Position numbers and translations under genes: made by a program. A stretch of DNA of 64,000 nt. Origin: Onchidella celtica (taxonomy: Eukaryota; Mollusca; Gastropoda; Systellommatophora; Onchidiidae). Location: NCBI GenBank assembly GCA_963931925.1, contig OZ007576.1:12870298-12934297 (forward strand), written 5' to 3'. The notes beneath the pieces are model-generated. The model did no database searches. It saw only the letters and a list, made by a program, of their open reading frames with translations, and had not been told where the DNA came from. Positions 24,401-33,334 of the stretch are shown one piece after another (position 1 is the stretch's first letter; every line of letters starts with the position of its first letter).

Positions 24401-24966
24401 ATAAGGGCAGAAGGAACTGAGTAAGTTAATAAATATTTCGTTAGTTCATCTGTTTGTACTACAGAAACGGGCAGAGTTGGACAAATGTTCAGTAAGGGCT
24501 CTAGAAAATAGAGTGAAACCGAGAAGCACAGAGAGCTTATAGATAGACAGTAACGTTGCACTACGGACTAACTGTAAATAACTCTCACCAAAGTCAATGC
24601 AGAGAACAAACGCTATTATTACAAGCTCCATAGCTAGCAACAACTGTCTGCATATGACGAAAAGAAAAACCTGTTTGTAGCAAAGCCTCATGTAAAATAT
24701 AATAAGAATGAATTTGCTACATACAACTTTTCTTTTTGCCAAATTTTGACTTTGCTTTAAATCTGGCTGCGACCCAACAGTTTTTCTGGGTGTTTTATAA
24801 TATTGTGTGCATTTGACACATACCTAGAGCAAAAGACTTTTGAAAGCCTTTATTGAAATGCCATGGTAAGAACGAATGCACAAAACACAGAGAAATCAAT
24901 ATTTTATACTTTACCTAGGAAAGCCAAGGGAAATGCCAGCAATCTCAAAACTCGCAGATATTCCAT
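8360..24966 (-). CDS. Secreted protein with four six-cysteine modules (nine exons)
   Basis: Exons, 5' to 3' on the minus strand: 24966-24915, 15485-15353, 14275-14133, 13545-13446, 12619-12495, 11273-11183, 10152-9998, 9357-9249, 8630-8360. All have AG/GT borders, and together they give one open frame of 392 codons. Residues 1-23 are a signal peptide (MEYLRVLRLLAFPLAFL, then VLDVSA before QC). The rest is four modules with spacing C-x7-12-C-x14-26-C-x8-11-C-x7-9-C-x22-25-C. Each module is one exon pair: the first exon enters at phase 1 and leaves at phase 2, the second does the reverse. Sequons NLT, NIT, NES and NKS suggest glycosylation. No membrane segment, protease or lectin motif was seen. 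The spacing is loosely reminiscent of DUF19 or haemolymph-protein cysteine domains, but that is a guess. The 3' end is uncertain: a good GTAAGT donor at 8472 could replace the read-through to TAG at 8360. Confidence 0.8.
9249..9357 (-). CDS. Exon 8, module 4 first half
   Basis: 109 nt, acceptor ATGTTTTTCAG, donor GTAAGG, phase 1 to 2. Cysteines at DKCG, IDHC and QQC. Confidence 0.8.
9748..9860. repeat. Dispersed repeat, GCGAATTGTTGCATTGTTGA family
   Basis: Copy of the repeat at 6990-7100, in intron 7 of the six-cysteine gene. It shares GTGCGAATTGTTGCATTGTT and the TCCTGTGTCT end. Confidence 0.6.
9998..10152 (-). CDS. Exon 7, module 3 second half
   Basis: 155 nt, acceptor GTAATTGCAG, donor GTAAGTTTTC, phase 2 to 1. 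Cysteines at FKTC, VTCP and EKNC; sequon NKS. Confidence 0.82.
11183..11273 (-). CDS. Exon 6, module 3 first half
   Basis: 91 nt, acceptor TTGTATTCCAG, donor GTGAGTATGG, phase 1 to 2. Cysteines at GCDN, LLETC and TEAC. A hAT MITE sits 21 nt upstream of the acceptor. Confidence 0.8.
11303..11693. mobile_element. hAT-type MITE, CAGGGCTGG family
   Basis: Flanked by perfect 8-bp duplications CTTGCACT (11295-11302 and 11694-11701). The right end TTAATCCAGCCCTG is the reverse complement of the family start; the left end is worn (CCGGATCGGATATAAGAC). It carries the internal GCTAAGCAC and CCTAAGCATGTGCTTATTTT blocks. It lies in intron 5 of the six-cysteine gene. Confidence 0.85.
12240..12426. repeat. 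Compound microsatellite (TC)n-(GT)n-(GA)n
   Basis: Pyrimidine-rich TC array (about 12240-12312), GT array (about 12320-12372) and a clean GA array (about 12373-12426). Long open frames on both strands here are translations of the simple repeat. Confidence 0.95.
12495..12619 (-). CDS. Exon 5, module 2 second half
   Basis: 125 nt, acceptor ATTTGCAG, donor GTAATG, phase 2 to 1. Cysteines at ESLKC, ERCP and TICTG; sequon NES. A GT/GA microsatellite lies about 70 bp into the following intron. Confidence 0.8.
12950..13136. repeat. 31-bp minisatellite
   Basis: About six direct copies of a 31-bp unit containing TTGCCTCAGTTTTCCAATAC. The central three or four are almost identical and the edge copies are diverged. 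It lies in intron 4 of the six-cysteine gene. Confidence 0.9.
13190..13390 (+). pseudogene. LINE ORF2 C-terminal relic (RTE/craniofacial-protein-2-like)
   Basis: In one frame it reads WAGHVGRMNDNRW, then TEWQPRTGK and GRRWQDDIKE. This is the pattern (GHV.RM.D.RW...W.P....GRP..RW.DDI) at the C-terminus of many non-LTR retrotransposon polyproteins. A second relic of the same region lies inverted at 26680-26890. Confidence 0.75.
13446..13545 (-). CDS. Exon 4, module 2 first half
   Basis: 100 nt, acceptor TTTGCTCAG, donor GTGAGC, phase 1 to 2. Cysteines at ACPN, NITQC and QVFC; sequon NIT. Confidence 0.8.
13595..13815. repeat. 35-36-bp minisatellite
   Basis: Six tandem copies of a unit containing ATAATCATAAGTTTCCCATC and CACAGTTTGATT. 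The last copies carry substitutions and a small insertion. It lies between exons 4 and 3 of the six-cysteine gene. Confidence 0.92.
14133..14275 (-). CDS. Exon 3, module 1 second half
   Basis: 143 nt, acceptor TTGTATTTCAG, donor GTAGGT, phase 2 to 1. Three cysteines in the order NLTQC, GEC, YGLC, with an N-glycosylation sequon NLT. Confidence 0.82.
14400..14600 (+). pseudogene. Non-LTR retrotransposon 3' end (CR1/L2-like)
   Basis: One frame reads GEKSFFFQGPQIWNSLPLSL and then RETEHFMAF, a stop, and HPLKRHLFTH. The GPxIWNSLP motif is typical of the extreme C-terminus of such reverse transcriptases. The same sequence occurs on the minus strand at 59710. Confidence 0.75.
15115..15215. mobile_element. 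Arm fragment of the foldback MITE family
   Basis: GGGCAAAAAGAAAAGGTTGT and the following ACCCCGCGTGAGAAATAAAA block are almost identical to 24030-24125. No matching opposite arm was found. Confidence 0.7.
15353..15485 (-). CDS. Exon 2, module 1 first half
   Basis: 133 nt, acceptor TTTCTTTCAG, donor GTAAGTATC, phase 1 to 2. It completes the signal peptide and holds the first three cysteines of module 1 (motifs QCDKEKAELC and KLQQLC). Confidence 0.82.
15490..16375. other. Intron 1, 3' part: no exon seen
   Basis: Unique AT-rich sequence with C-runs at 15906-15919 and 15943-15952, then TTGAGAACCACCGAT, which resembles the worn right end of a hAT MITE (compare 35575-35587). Confidence 0.5.
16376..17623 (-). 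mobile_element. Solo LTR of the 29382-34575 family
   Basis: 1248 bp, starting TGTCGCGGATC and ending TCTGTTCTTGACA as in the two 1241-bp LTRs. The flanks AACGA (16371-16375) and AATGA (17624-17628) are a 5-bp target duplication with one difference. There is no internal region. The part from about 17147 to the right end is nearly identical to the young LTRs; the rest is clearly diverged. Confidence 0.88.
17733..18097. mobile_element. MITE with CACAGACTAATAAA ends and internal hairpin
   Basis: Begins CACAGACTAATAAAATACCC and ends with its imperfect inverse CCAGTCTGG..TTATTAGTCTGTG. The 8-bp flanks GGCGGGAT (17725-17732) and GGCAGGAT (18098-18105) fit a hAT- or P-type insertion. The interior carries a CRE octamer TGACGTCA (17774-17781) and a hairpin made of GGAATTTCCCGAGCGGCGGC and its inverse around 17980-18035. 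A sister copy lies at 28402. Confidence 0.87.
18100..18940. other. Intron 1, middle: nothing recognised
   Basis: Unique AT-rich intron sequence between two MITEs. No splice-supported exon, repeat or RNA gene was seen. Confidence 0.5.
18945..19240. mobile_element. MITE with TGTTGTTACAAG ends
   Basis: 296 bp, starting TGTTGTTACAAGCACGTACG and ending GCGTACGTACTTATAACAACA (inverted ends). The middle has G-rich GGGTTAGGG-like strings. Copies lie at 38860-39393 and, inverted, 61470-61766. Confidence 0.85.
19785..20107. mobile_element. hAT-type MITE, CAGGGCTGG family
   Basis: Starts CAGGGCTGGTTTAAC and ends AAAATCTGGCCCTG, with the shared GTGCTTAGGGC blocks near both ends. The 8-bp flanks GGCTCCTG and GACCACTG match at only five positions. 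Sequence outside (GGTTCTCAAC at 19500 and GAGAACCACTG at 20330) hints that it may be nested in an older hAT relic. Confidence 0.8.
21062..21465. repeat. 27-28-bp minisatellite
   Basis: About fifteen tandem units based on CAATCAAATTATGTGTGTAC followed by AATAGAGA. Variant units (GAGGCACTCAAATGATGTGT; AATATCAATCAAATTATG) recur about 165 bp apart, so a six-unit block has been duplicated. Confidence 0.93.
22065..23570. repeat. About 1.5-kb minisatellite with higher-order structure
   Basis: Roughly 45 units of 28-35 bp built on AGATAATGACAGGGCAGAAC followed by TC and an A-run. From about 22880 to 23340 a composite block of about 120 bp, with a C-run and CTAGCTC, repeats about four times. Long minus-strand frames (repeated EFCHV, SSAMSLSF) are translations of the repeat. 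Confidence 0.95.
23967..24155. mobile_element. Foldback MITE arm
   Basis: Starts with CCACAGAAAAACTGTGGGG and continues with GGGCAAAAAGAAAAGGTTGT and the GCGTGAGAAATAAAACCC block, as in the 15115 fragment. Confidence 0.75.
24655..24808. mobile_element. Short foldback MITE copy
   Basis: The left arm GAAAAGAAAAACCTG..GTAGCAAAGCCTC and the right arm TTTGCTACATACAACTTTTC enclose a very short loop. It ends with CTGCGACCCAACAG..TTTTATAATATTG, the inverse of the family start. It lies about 100 bp downstream of exon 1 of the six-cysteine gene. Confidence 0.75.
24915..24966 (-). CDS. Exon 1, signal peptide
   Basis: ATG at 24966-24964, 17 codons plus one base, donor CTAG/GTAAAG. Joined to exon 2 it gives a charged start, a hydrophobic core and a VSA/Q cleavage site, which supports both the start and the splice across a 9.4-kb intron. 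Confidence 0.78.
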
Positions 24967-24969
24967 ATC

Positions 24970-26095
24970 AGCCACACGAAGTCAAGGTCCAATTTCAAGA
25001 ACAAACCAATTAAACTGACTGTTTTTAGCTAAGAAATTATAGTCGCCGTCTGTTCAAATGTGCCGTCTGCCCTCGATGATATTTAAATGGTCTCTCCAAA
25101 TCAACTTTTCAATGAAACGCAGACAGCTCTTCTCATAAAATAACCTTGCTGTTCCCTGGTCTCCACCTGTTCGCGATATTTGTTCCAAACAAGACGAGAA
25201 CTGGCCGAGATTTGCGGAAATATTTGATATTCTCGAGGAGTTCATTTGTAGTCAACTGCAAAAGTAACTTAGGTTCTCCTTAGCAGATTAGCGGTCATCG
25301 CAGCACGGGGCTGTCCCTACGTGTTCAAACAGGACTAGAGCGCCACCAGGAGGCCACATGTGTAAGACGCATACATCACATGTCTTCACGCGTGCGGAGG
25401 GTTTAGAGATGGTGGCGACACCACATGCAGGCAAGGATATTACGTCTCTCGGTTGACATGAACTCAGAATTGGTTTGGTGTGATCTAAACTGAGAAACTA
25501 TAACAGCCACTTCCTTACGTGTTGGAAATGAGACCAGTTGCTTTTGAAAACTCTCCTGGGACAGTAGATACATCAACAGCAAATGTAGTCTCCTAATACT
25601 ATTAGTAAACGGATTCTTCCTTCCTTAAGGGATCCCTAAATCTTTTGACTGACGAAAAGTCCTCAAACAAATAATACTGTTACTTTGGGGATCAAACAAG
25701 AACAGTTTAACAGTACTCTTACCTCGGTCAAAGAGCCTCGCCATGCAACAGCTTAGATAGAAATTTTTACGAACCCCCGTTTAAAGAGAAGGTAAAAGAA
25801 TAGTTTCAAAAACAACACTCAGAGAAAAGTAATTCTGAAACAGCCTCTTACCACGAAAAAAATACAAGATTTCTTTTGTCTTGAAGATTTAAAATAAGAA
25901 TGCCCAGAAAAGTTTCTTTAAGAGTTTAAATTAAAGATTGGAGAGAATTTTTGCTCAGTCGCTGAAGTTCATATTGACAGAATGGAGATCATTTGCACGA
26001 CTAGAAAACTTGAGGGGGCAGGGGAGAGAAAATGGGTGCATCTCCATAAACTTAGGGGCTTGTTAAATGTTTGATAATTTCAGTTTTCATCATAT
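24970..26095. other. 5' flank of the six-cysteine gene
   Basis: Expected promoter and 5' UTR region. A 63-codon open frame (25245-25054, minus strand) ends 87 bp upstream of the main ATG and would be an upstream ORF if transcription starts beyond it. I saw no clear TATA box. Confidence 0.35.
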
Positions 26096-26099
26096 AGAG

Positions 26100-26303
26100 C
26101 AGCGGTTCCCAACCTTTTCTATACCCCCACCCCTAGAAAACTTCTGATATAATATATTCTCGCACTCCCTACAAAAATACATGCGATATCTGGTTTGAAG
26201 ATGACATGTACACTGTAATTTTAAAATTTTCAAATCCAAGTTTTTTTTCCCACCCATTGAAATATCGTCTCGCACCCCGAACACCCCGGGTTGGAAACAC
26301 CTG
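26100..26303. mobile_element. hAT-type MITE relic
   Basis: Begins CAGCGGTTCCCAACC and ends GGTTGGAAACACCTG, inverted at about 12 of 15 positions. No target duplication was recognised. The 128-codon minus-strand frame across it is not credible as a protein. Confidence 0.55.
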
Positions 26304-26679
26304 AAAAAGTGCTTGAAACTGAAGCCATACATGCCGAATGGATTGTGTGAAATGTCAGTGTCCAAATCGTGCCTACTTAAAAGGGCAAGACAAGGCGGTT
26401 CGTCGTGAGCATCACATCCATCGAACATTCTTGCGCCTTTGTGACTGTAACGTACAAACAAGCTGAGAAATTTCACTACTTTCCTTTACCCCTTTCCAAG
26501 TAGGCTGAAAGCGACAAGTTCATGTTTCTTCAACGACGGTTTAGAATTAGGTGGGTGTCCAAACTGTCGCTGATATCCCGTAAAGGGCATTTTTTTGGTC
26601 ATATTTCCTTGTAGATTTACCTCATTATAATTTCTGGAAAGTTACCTTTATCTTTTCACCGTTCACCTAGACGTTGTTC

Positions 26680-26890
26680 ATCCACTGCAGGATGTTGCCC
26701 TCCGATCATGATTTCCATTCTTCTCTGTCTGATGTTTTCCTCATCTATGATGTTCCTCCTCTGTGTTTTATGTCGTCTTCCCGTCTTCTTCGTCGTCCTC
26801 TTGTTCTTCTTCCTGTCCTCGGTTGCCATTCAGTGCAGCGTTTTGTCCACCCATTATCATTCATTCTTCCCACATGTCCAGTCGAAACCC
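26680..26890 (-). pseudogene. LINE ORF2 C-terminal relic, inverted copy
   Basis: The minus strand reads TGHVGRMNDNGWTKRCTEWQ, then PRTGRRTRG and EDDIKHRG, the same region as the plus-strand relic at 13190-13390. Confidence 0.75.
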
Positions 26891-26894
26891 AAGA

Positions 26895-28395
26895 CCTTAA
26901 TGGGTATCAAAACCTGGTGTCGACTTCAATTTTGGATACATGTCCATATGACGCTGCACAATCATAATTTCTGTATACAATAAAAAAAAAACGCGCGGGA
27001 TTTTCAACCAGACCTAGTGCCACTCATACAGCTCGGGTCGGCATGAAATTTTGGAAATACTTTCGTTTCACTCCCCAAAGAGTTCCTGGTGGGGAAGTAT
27101 TTTTTTGACTTTGCCCTGTGTCGCTGATGATCGCGTCTGATCTCGTTTTTCACAAGCACGCGATCGGTAACGTCAGCACTTCCTGCTGGCTGATTAAACC
27201 TCGAACGAGGGTCTACGCGCAGATTTTTTTCTTTTCTGTTGGAAGAGCTTTGGCGGGGTTAGTTATCAAGTGAACCCGAAAGAACTGAAGGTATAGCGGA
27301 GTCGTGAAAATAACCCACCATTTTTCTCTCTTCACCTTTCTTTCTTTTTCCTACACGACCCCCAAAAAATAAATAATAAAACCCTATTAATTAGTGAGTC
27401 ATTAGCATAGCCAATCAGATCCCAATAAATAATGTGCTGGCCACTAAAATTAGAACACAGTCACACCCGAGACACAGGTCACTGAGACGGTTCAAGTCGT
27501 CATTTTCCGTCCGTCAACGCGCGCGTGTCATCCATGTCAATAACGCAACAATTCGCGCCATTCCCCTTTATAACTGAACCGAAGAGAATTGTATTCACCG
27601 TATCTTTATATGTGAACAGTGAAAGAAGGACTGATTCGATGAGGTCGTCTCGCTTTGCATTAATTGCTTTCATCGTCTTTTCATTGGGTGGCGGGGGGGG
27701 GGGGGGTCTGTTAAACATTCTGCAAAGTTCTTAAAATAAATACCAGATTGTCATACCTTTCTTTGTGATGTTGTGGTGCAGAAAAAAAAAACTTCGAGAT
27801 TTTTTTTTTTTTTTAATTTAAAGGCTCGCCTTTATCGATTTTCGGCTTGACTGACCAACGGCTCTGATAGCCCACCATTGTACTTAGCAATGTGAAATAT
27901 GTTGAAGTAATTGTTTTATTGCAGATACTTAAACATAGGATCCTAGAACATTCGTGAACAAGTTGAGAAAGCCTAAAAATGTCCTTAAAGGTCTTTATTT
28001 TGATTTTTGTGAGAATCCTGAAGTTGCGTTTCTTAACCCATTTAACTCTCATAACCCAGCCAATCATAGATCGGTAATTTTGTTGCTGTTGTTGTTGTTG
28101 TTGTTATTTTTGAGGGTGGGGGTATTACAGTGAAAAGCAAGTACAGTGTATGTGGTTTAGTATTATGATCCATTGTTTCATTTCGTTAACAATGAAAGTG
28201 TATTGTACGTGGATAATACAGTGTTGCAAAGAGTTAAGAGTAACCAGTTTTGAGTACCATGACCAAACATGTAAATATTCAGCCAGAATTTTAATTAGGC
28301 TAATGTACGGAGTTTTCAAAATGCTACATGTTATTATTACATGTATTATTACTGTTATATGCCATGGGCGTCATCAACCCGAGTTATGTCTCGAG
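26895..28395. other. No gene seen
   Basis: AT-rich sequence with short G, T and (GTT)n runs. About 27470-27600 is an inverted copy of the dispersed repeat seen at 6990 and 9748. No supported exon. Confidence 0.5.
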
Positions 28396-28401
28396 TCGCG
28401 C

Positions 28402-28766
28402 CACAGACTAATAAAATAGCCAGACTGGATGATCCCATTATGTGACGTCACAAAACAGCGAAAGGTCATGAACCATCCGCCATATTAGGTTTAAGGTAGC
28501 GACCGACGCTTCAGCATAGCTACAATTTTGAATGACACCATTTTGACGCACCTACTGAACGCGGAAGTTTGGTTCCGCACCAAGAAATTAATACATGTAC
28601 AACCAATCTTGACAAATGAAAAGAAATTTCTACTGCAGATAGAACTAGAATCGGAATTTCCCGAGCGGCGGCCATGTTGGTTATATGGTCGCCGCTCGGG
28701 AAATTCCGTAAAAAACGACACAGCCCGAAGCTCGTGTTTCCAGTCTGGTTAATTTATTAGTCTGTG
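28402..28766. mobile_element. MITE with CACAGACTAATAAA ends, second copy
   Basis: 365 bp, the same length and orientation as 17733-18097 and about 95% identical by eye. It keeps the TGACGTCA octamer (28443-28450) and the hairpin of GAATTTCCCGAGCGGCGGCC and its inverse (about 28651-28707). The flanks AGTCGCGC and AGTGACTC match at five of eight positions. Confidence 0.85.
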
Positions 28767-29381
28767 AGTGACTCACATGGCGTGACGCCAATGACTAACT
28801 AGTTGCTCTCAGACAATGACTTTACATTGTTTAGTGAGGGCTTTTTGTCTTATCTCAGCCAATTTTCCAACGCCAGCCAAAGGAAAAAATTCTCAGGGGT
28901 CAGTGCGACTTCCTTCTGTCCATGTTTTAATAATTATTTCGTGAAATATTTCTGTTCTTTGCATATCATTTCAAATGCCATCAAAGATGGAAACAGTGGA
29001 AATTAATAAAATATCCCTGCCCTGTCCTTATACCTAACCCTAAACTTATCCCTACCCTGTCCTCATTCCTAACCCTAAACCTAATAATTATTATCCCTGA
29101 TCTATACTTCACAGTTCACCCCCCGTCCCCCCCCCGCTTTAGTGTAGAATTAAACGTTTACAAAGTACACGGGAGGTACGGAACTCTTTCCCACATTTTA
29201 TTAATTTTCACTGCAGCCAAGTTTGATGACATTTGAAATGTTGTTTCGAGGGGTATTTACCATACTGTTGTATGCGACATACTGCCGATTTCAATAGTGT
29301 CATGAAAATGATTCTCTCGCTCCTAATTTTATTAAGTATAAGTGTCATTTCAATAGGCTAGGAACTTTTAGAGATATAATA

Positions 29382-30622
29382 TGTCGCGATGTGGGTTAGA
29401 TGGGGATAATTCGACTGACACTCTTTCGAGGTCCGCTCCCACAATCGACGAACACACAAAAAAAAATACTTGCACTCTAAAAACTAAATAAATCAATTGC
29501 TTTGATTTTTAGCAGACCTGTAGGGCAGTTTAATTACAGGAATTAATGTATCAAATATAATTATAAATATAAATACCAATTCAAAGGCAACTGAATCTAC
29601 TAATGAAACTACAGCTTTCTATAAAGACTGACTTATTCACTCTAACTACTTGCAGGTCATATGAGTTATATGCCAAATAGAATCCGCGCACGTGGCGACG
29701 GATATAACAGTTAAATTCTATTAATTCAATGAGACATGTTATGATATGGACATTTCCTCTAGATACGCCATGGAGAATGCTTGTACAACCATGCGTTGTC
29801 TGGCGGTAGCTCTGAAACTGTCTTCAAAAGTAAGTAGAACGGTTCACTTTCATCATTACAAATTAGTATGGACTCTCACCATGCGGCCCTCACTGGGAGT
29901 GAGAGCGCTGGATGTAAACGCTGTGGGTTTATATCAAACCAAGTAGCTTAGGCTCTGGAGCTTTAACTCATGGCGCTCCTCACAATATGGACTGCTCAAC
30001 TGCGTCTCTTTTGTCTCTCATCTGGCCGAGGACTATCGCCGTCCACCTCGTAAATGGATTGTCTACATGTGGCATCTATCTAAGCTCTGCACGGGTTTAA
30101 ATACTAAGGCTATGTCTCGACCTTCCGTCCAGATTCATACATTTGATTGGTGCAACCACCTCTAGCTCAGCTGCCGAACCGAGTTATTTTAAGTAACAGC
30201 CCTACGCAACGACCTTGGGTCGACACCAAAGGTCGAATCACTCAAGACAATAAAATGTAATTTTATAGCAATAAATTCTTAACATGTTCAAAACCCCGAG
30301 CTTTTACTCTGGATCACGGATTTTCTGTACGTCAACAGACGTCTCAATAACATTTAATTCGTACTCACCCCTTCCCTCTCTACTAAACCTAGTTCAAAAC
30401 ACGAGATATAAAAAGTGCTCAGTCATGCACACCTACGCTGTCCGTCTATCCTTCCCCACACCTTCTGTCTATCTATTAGGAAAAAAAACTGTTCAAAACA
30501 AATTGTTTACGAGACCAAGTTATGCTGGCTCGCACAATAGTTACGTTTGTAAAAATTACTCACTGCTCTCTCACAAAAATTTACTCAGTGGAAACATTTA
30601 TGAATCAAATCTGTTCTTGACA
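29382..30622 (-). repeat. Left LTR (3' LTR of the element)
   Basis: 1241 bp, TGTCGCG..TTGACA on the plus strand. About nine single-base differences from the right LTR (for example GTAGCTC versus GTATCTC, ATACCAA versus ATATCAA). Confidence 0.93.
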
Positions 30623-30637
30623 CATCCCCCACCCCAG
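30623..30637 (-). other. Polypurine tract
   Basis: The minus strand reads CTGGGGTGGGGGATG directly before the LTR start TGTCAAG, the expected place for plus-strand DNA priming. Confidence 0.8.
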
Positions 30638-33318
30638 TGAAAACTTAGGGTTTGAACGACATAACTGTCTACTAACGTTGCTATGTAATAGTACTTTGGA
30701 AAGGGATATATAGTAAAAAATATATCGTTACTGAAAGTAAAAAAAAATAAAAATTCTAAGAACGTGCATTATCAATGGACAATAGCATATGTATGTTTAT
30801 ATGCGACGTTCTGTGATAATATATAATTATTGTAGCACTTAAGAATTAAAGTGATAAACTTCTCTCACACAGACATACTGTAAAGACTGAAATATTGAGC
30901 AACTAGCTCATCGCTTCACTGAGCGTAATTAATACATTCATAGAACATGAACGAACAATAGTTAATTAAAGTACTGGTATCCTGGCAGCAGTAGGTCTGG
31001 TCGCTCGGTTTGCCATTTTCTCATCTCATTGACCCGCAGACAAAGGCGTCAAGGTTGTCTGGAACTCAGGTCATGGTCAGGATGGACGCTAGTGGAAAAA
31101 GGAATCACATGGAAATTTTGAGAAAGAATGTCCATAATTGGTAGGACAATATAATGTGAAACCATCCACGGTCTCCGAAAAAGGTGAAAAATGCTCAACC
31201 TCAATGTTTAACAGTCTCTATATAAAATAGCAACATATTCTGGTTTATCAATTATAAATGTCGCCATAGTGAAGCTGAAATAATAAACGTCGACAAGATA
31301 ATTAGCCTGACGTACTCTTTCAAAATCTGCGTAGCGCTCGTCTTGATTTAAGAATTATATAGCGCTTCTCGCATTCAACAATAATCTAGATCTCAATTAA
31401 ATAACATTATACTTTAACCTATTTCTAATTATATCCAATCCGGGATAGATGAGGTGCCACCAGGCGATAGCAGTTAATTTAATGCGACGTTTCCGTACGC
31501 AAGCCATGCACACGTCAAGTGTCACAGTCATCTCGGTATATAGTCATAATCGGTTCAATTCAATATCCATATCGGGTATGTTCTTAGATAACTCATCCAC
31601 TGACCGCATGGAGAGTTACAATCATAATCAGTATTCTTACTTGTCATATCTAGTATTACGTTAGATGGTCCACGAAACGCGGAAAAACCATAGTCATAAT
31701 CGGTTGTATAAAAAACACATCTCCACTCTTCTTCACAACTTCTTAAAACGCGACCAGGCAGTGTCCTCTGTTACCACTGCAAAAAACTCAAAAACGCGAA
31801 CACGCAGTGTCCTCTGTTACCATTGCAAAATATCTCAAAACGCGAATACTCCCTTCCTTACATAACTAGTCGGTCTTACACTGCCTGCGGCTTTACACTG
31901 CCCAGAGGTCTTACACTGCATCTCGGCGTCTTACACTGCCTGTGGCCTTACACTGCCCTGAGGCCTTACACTGCCCTGTGGGGCTTACAATGCCTGTAAG
32001 AAGGTTCAACAATAACACGCGAATACGCGGATACGCAGTGTACTACGTTAGCACTGCCAACATCTCTCAAATAATCGAAAAATACCAATATCATCCATCC
32101 CATGAGGCAATCTCATTATTGCTCTCCTCGGGTCGACGTCATACGCAGACGACTAAAAAAAAGTATCCTCAATATATATAATTCACATAGCTCTTATATC
32201 GACATCACCTCGATACTGATACAGACTCTTCCCATGAGACAAATTCATTGCTCTTCGGGCGGCGGCACCAGCCGACGATAATATCAATACTCACTACTCA
32301 TCACTACACAAAAAAAATCACCTCCCTAAACAGTCTAATACTGCCCTCTCGGGAGCTCGTCAATATAAAGACGAGATCGGTTATACATGACGCTTAATAA
32401 GCTCCATAGAACTGGCAGTGTGCTAACTGCACGGGTTCCAACAATTCAATAAAATCGTTACTCTCAATAACCAGATCAATTACTCAATCAATGTGTCAAT
32501 GTAGACACATGAGTTACTTAGGTAAAATAAGAAACAAAGGAATGTACCAACACGATAATGATAAAGGTCTAATGAAAAAAAAATACACCAAACACGACGC
32601 TAGACAAATAAGAAAAGACGAACGATAACAGACCCTACAAGTTCTGAATATAATTACAGATAGGTGAGAAGAGAACAAGAGAGACGTCTTCCCAAAGAGA
32701 CGAGGAAGATGTGAACGCCACAATCTAAACAAATATACAGGTCCCTAACAAAGACTATTCTCACGAGTGCGAATCCTCACTGTTTTAATCACCACTGGTT
32801 GTTGCGAGACCGCAGACGTTGTCGTCGAAACGGCAAAATCGGCGACCAAGCCACCACTTTGGCACAGAGGACACGCACACGTAAGAACCCTCGCCGACCT
32901 CCCGCAGTTCTAACAAAGAAGAAAAGTATAAAAAGCCTGTAAAACACGAGGAGGAACACTCAACTCCCCAGACGCAGACAAAATTTTAGGATGGAATCAC
33001 TTAACTTTCAAGGAACTGGGTGGTAATTCCTTTAGCCCTTGCGTACACCACAGTCAGTCTTTTTTGTCTTTCACCGTTCCAAGTTCTGTTCTGTAGTCTC
33101 CCTGGCCTCGGTCATCGGGTCAATGGAAGAGCAGCGACACATGTGGAAGTAAAAATAACAAAGCAGTATACAAAACTAAATAATAAATAATTTTAAAGTA
33201 GCTCAACGTGCGAGACCCCGTGAGCGACGGATCATGAAAAGAACAAAAATGTAATGCAAACAAAGAGAAAAGGTGATTATAATCTAACGAATTTAAGAAA
33301 TTAAGGATTAAGAAATTT
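30638..33318 (-). other. Interior of the LTR element, no coding sequence
   Basis: AT-rich with stops in all frames; no retroviral-type motif. It contains a 47-bp direct duplication (CGCAGTGTCCTCTGTTACCA at about 31756 and 31803) and seven copies of a 19-20-bp unit built on CTTACACTGCC (about 31873-31998). Confidence 0.8.
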
Positions 33319-33333
33319 GGTAAGTCCCCTCCA
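33319..33333 (-). other. Primer binding site
   Basis: The minus strand reads TGGAGGGGACTTACC, complementary to a tRNA ending in GGTAAGTCCCCTCCA. It lies one base inside the 5' LTR (33335-34575). The tRNA identity was not determined. Confidence 0.8.
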
Positions 33334-33334
33334 G

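Noticed and set aside
26090-26476. 128-codon minus-strand frame with several cysteines
   Set aside because: It spans a hAT MITE relic at 26100-26303, has no splice-supported neighbours and no recognisable motif.
29746-29946. Protein MDISSRYAMENACTTMRCL..
   Set aside because: Lies inside the LTR and is repeated at 33699 with it; no evidence of a separate gene.
30638-33318. gag or pol remnants in the LTR element
   Set aside because: No protease DTG/DSG, RT YxDD or integrase zinc motif was seen in any frame; longest frames are about 70-80 codons and low in complexity.
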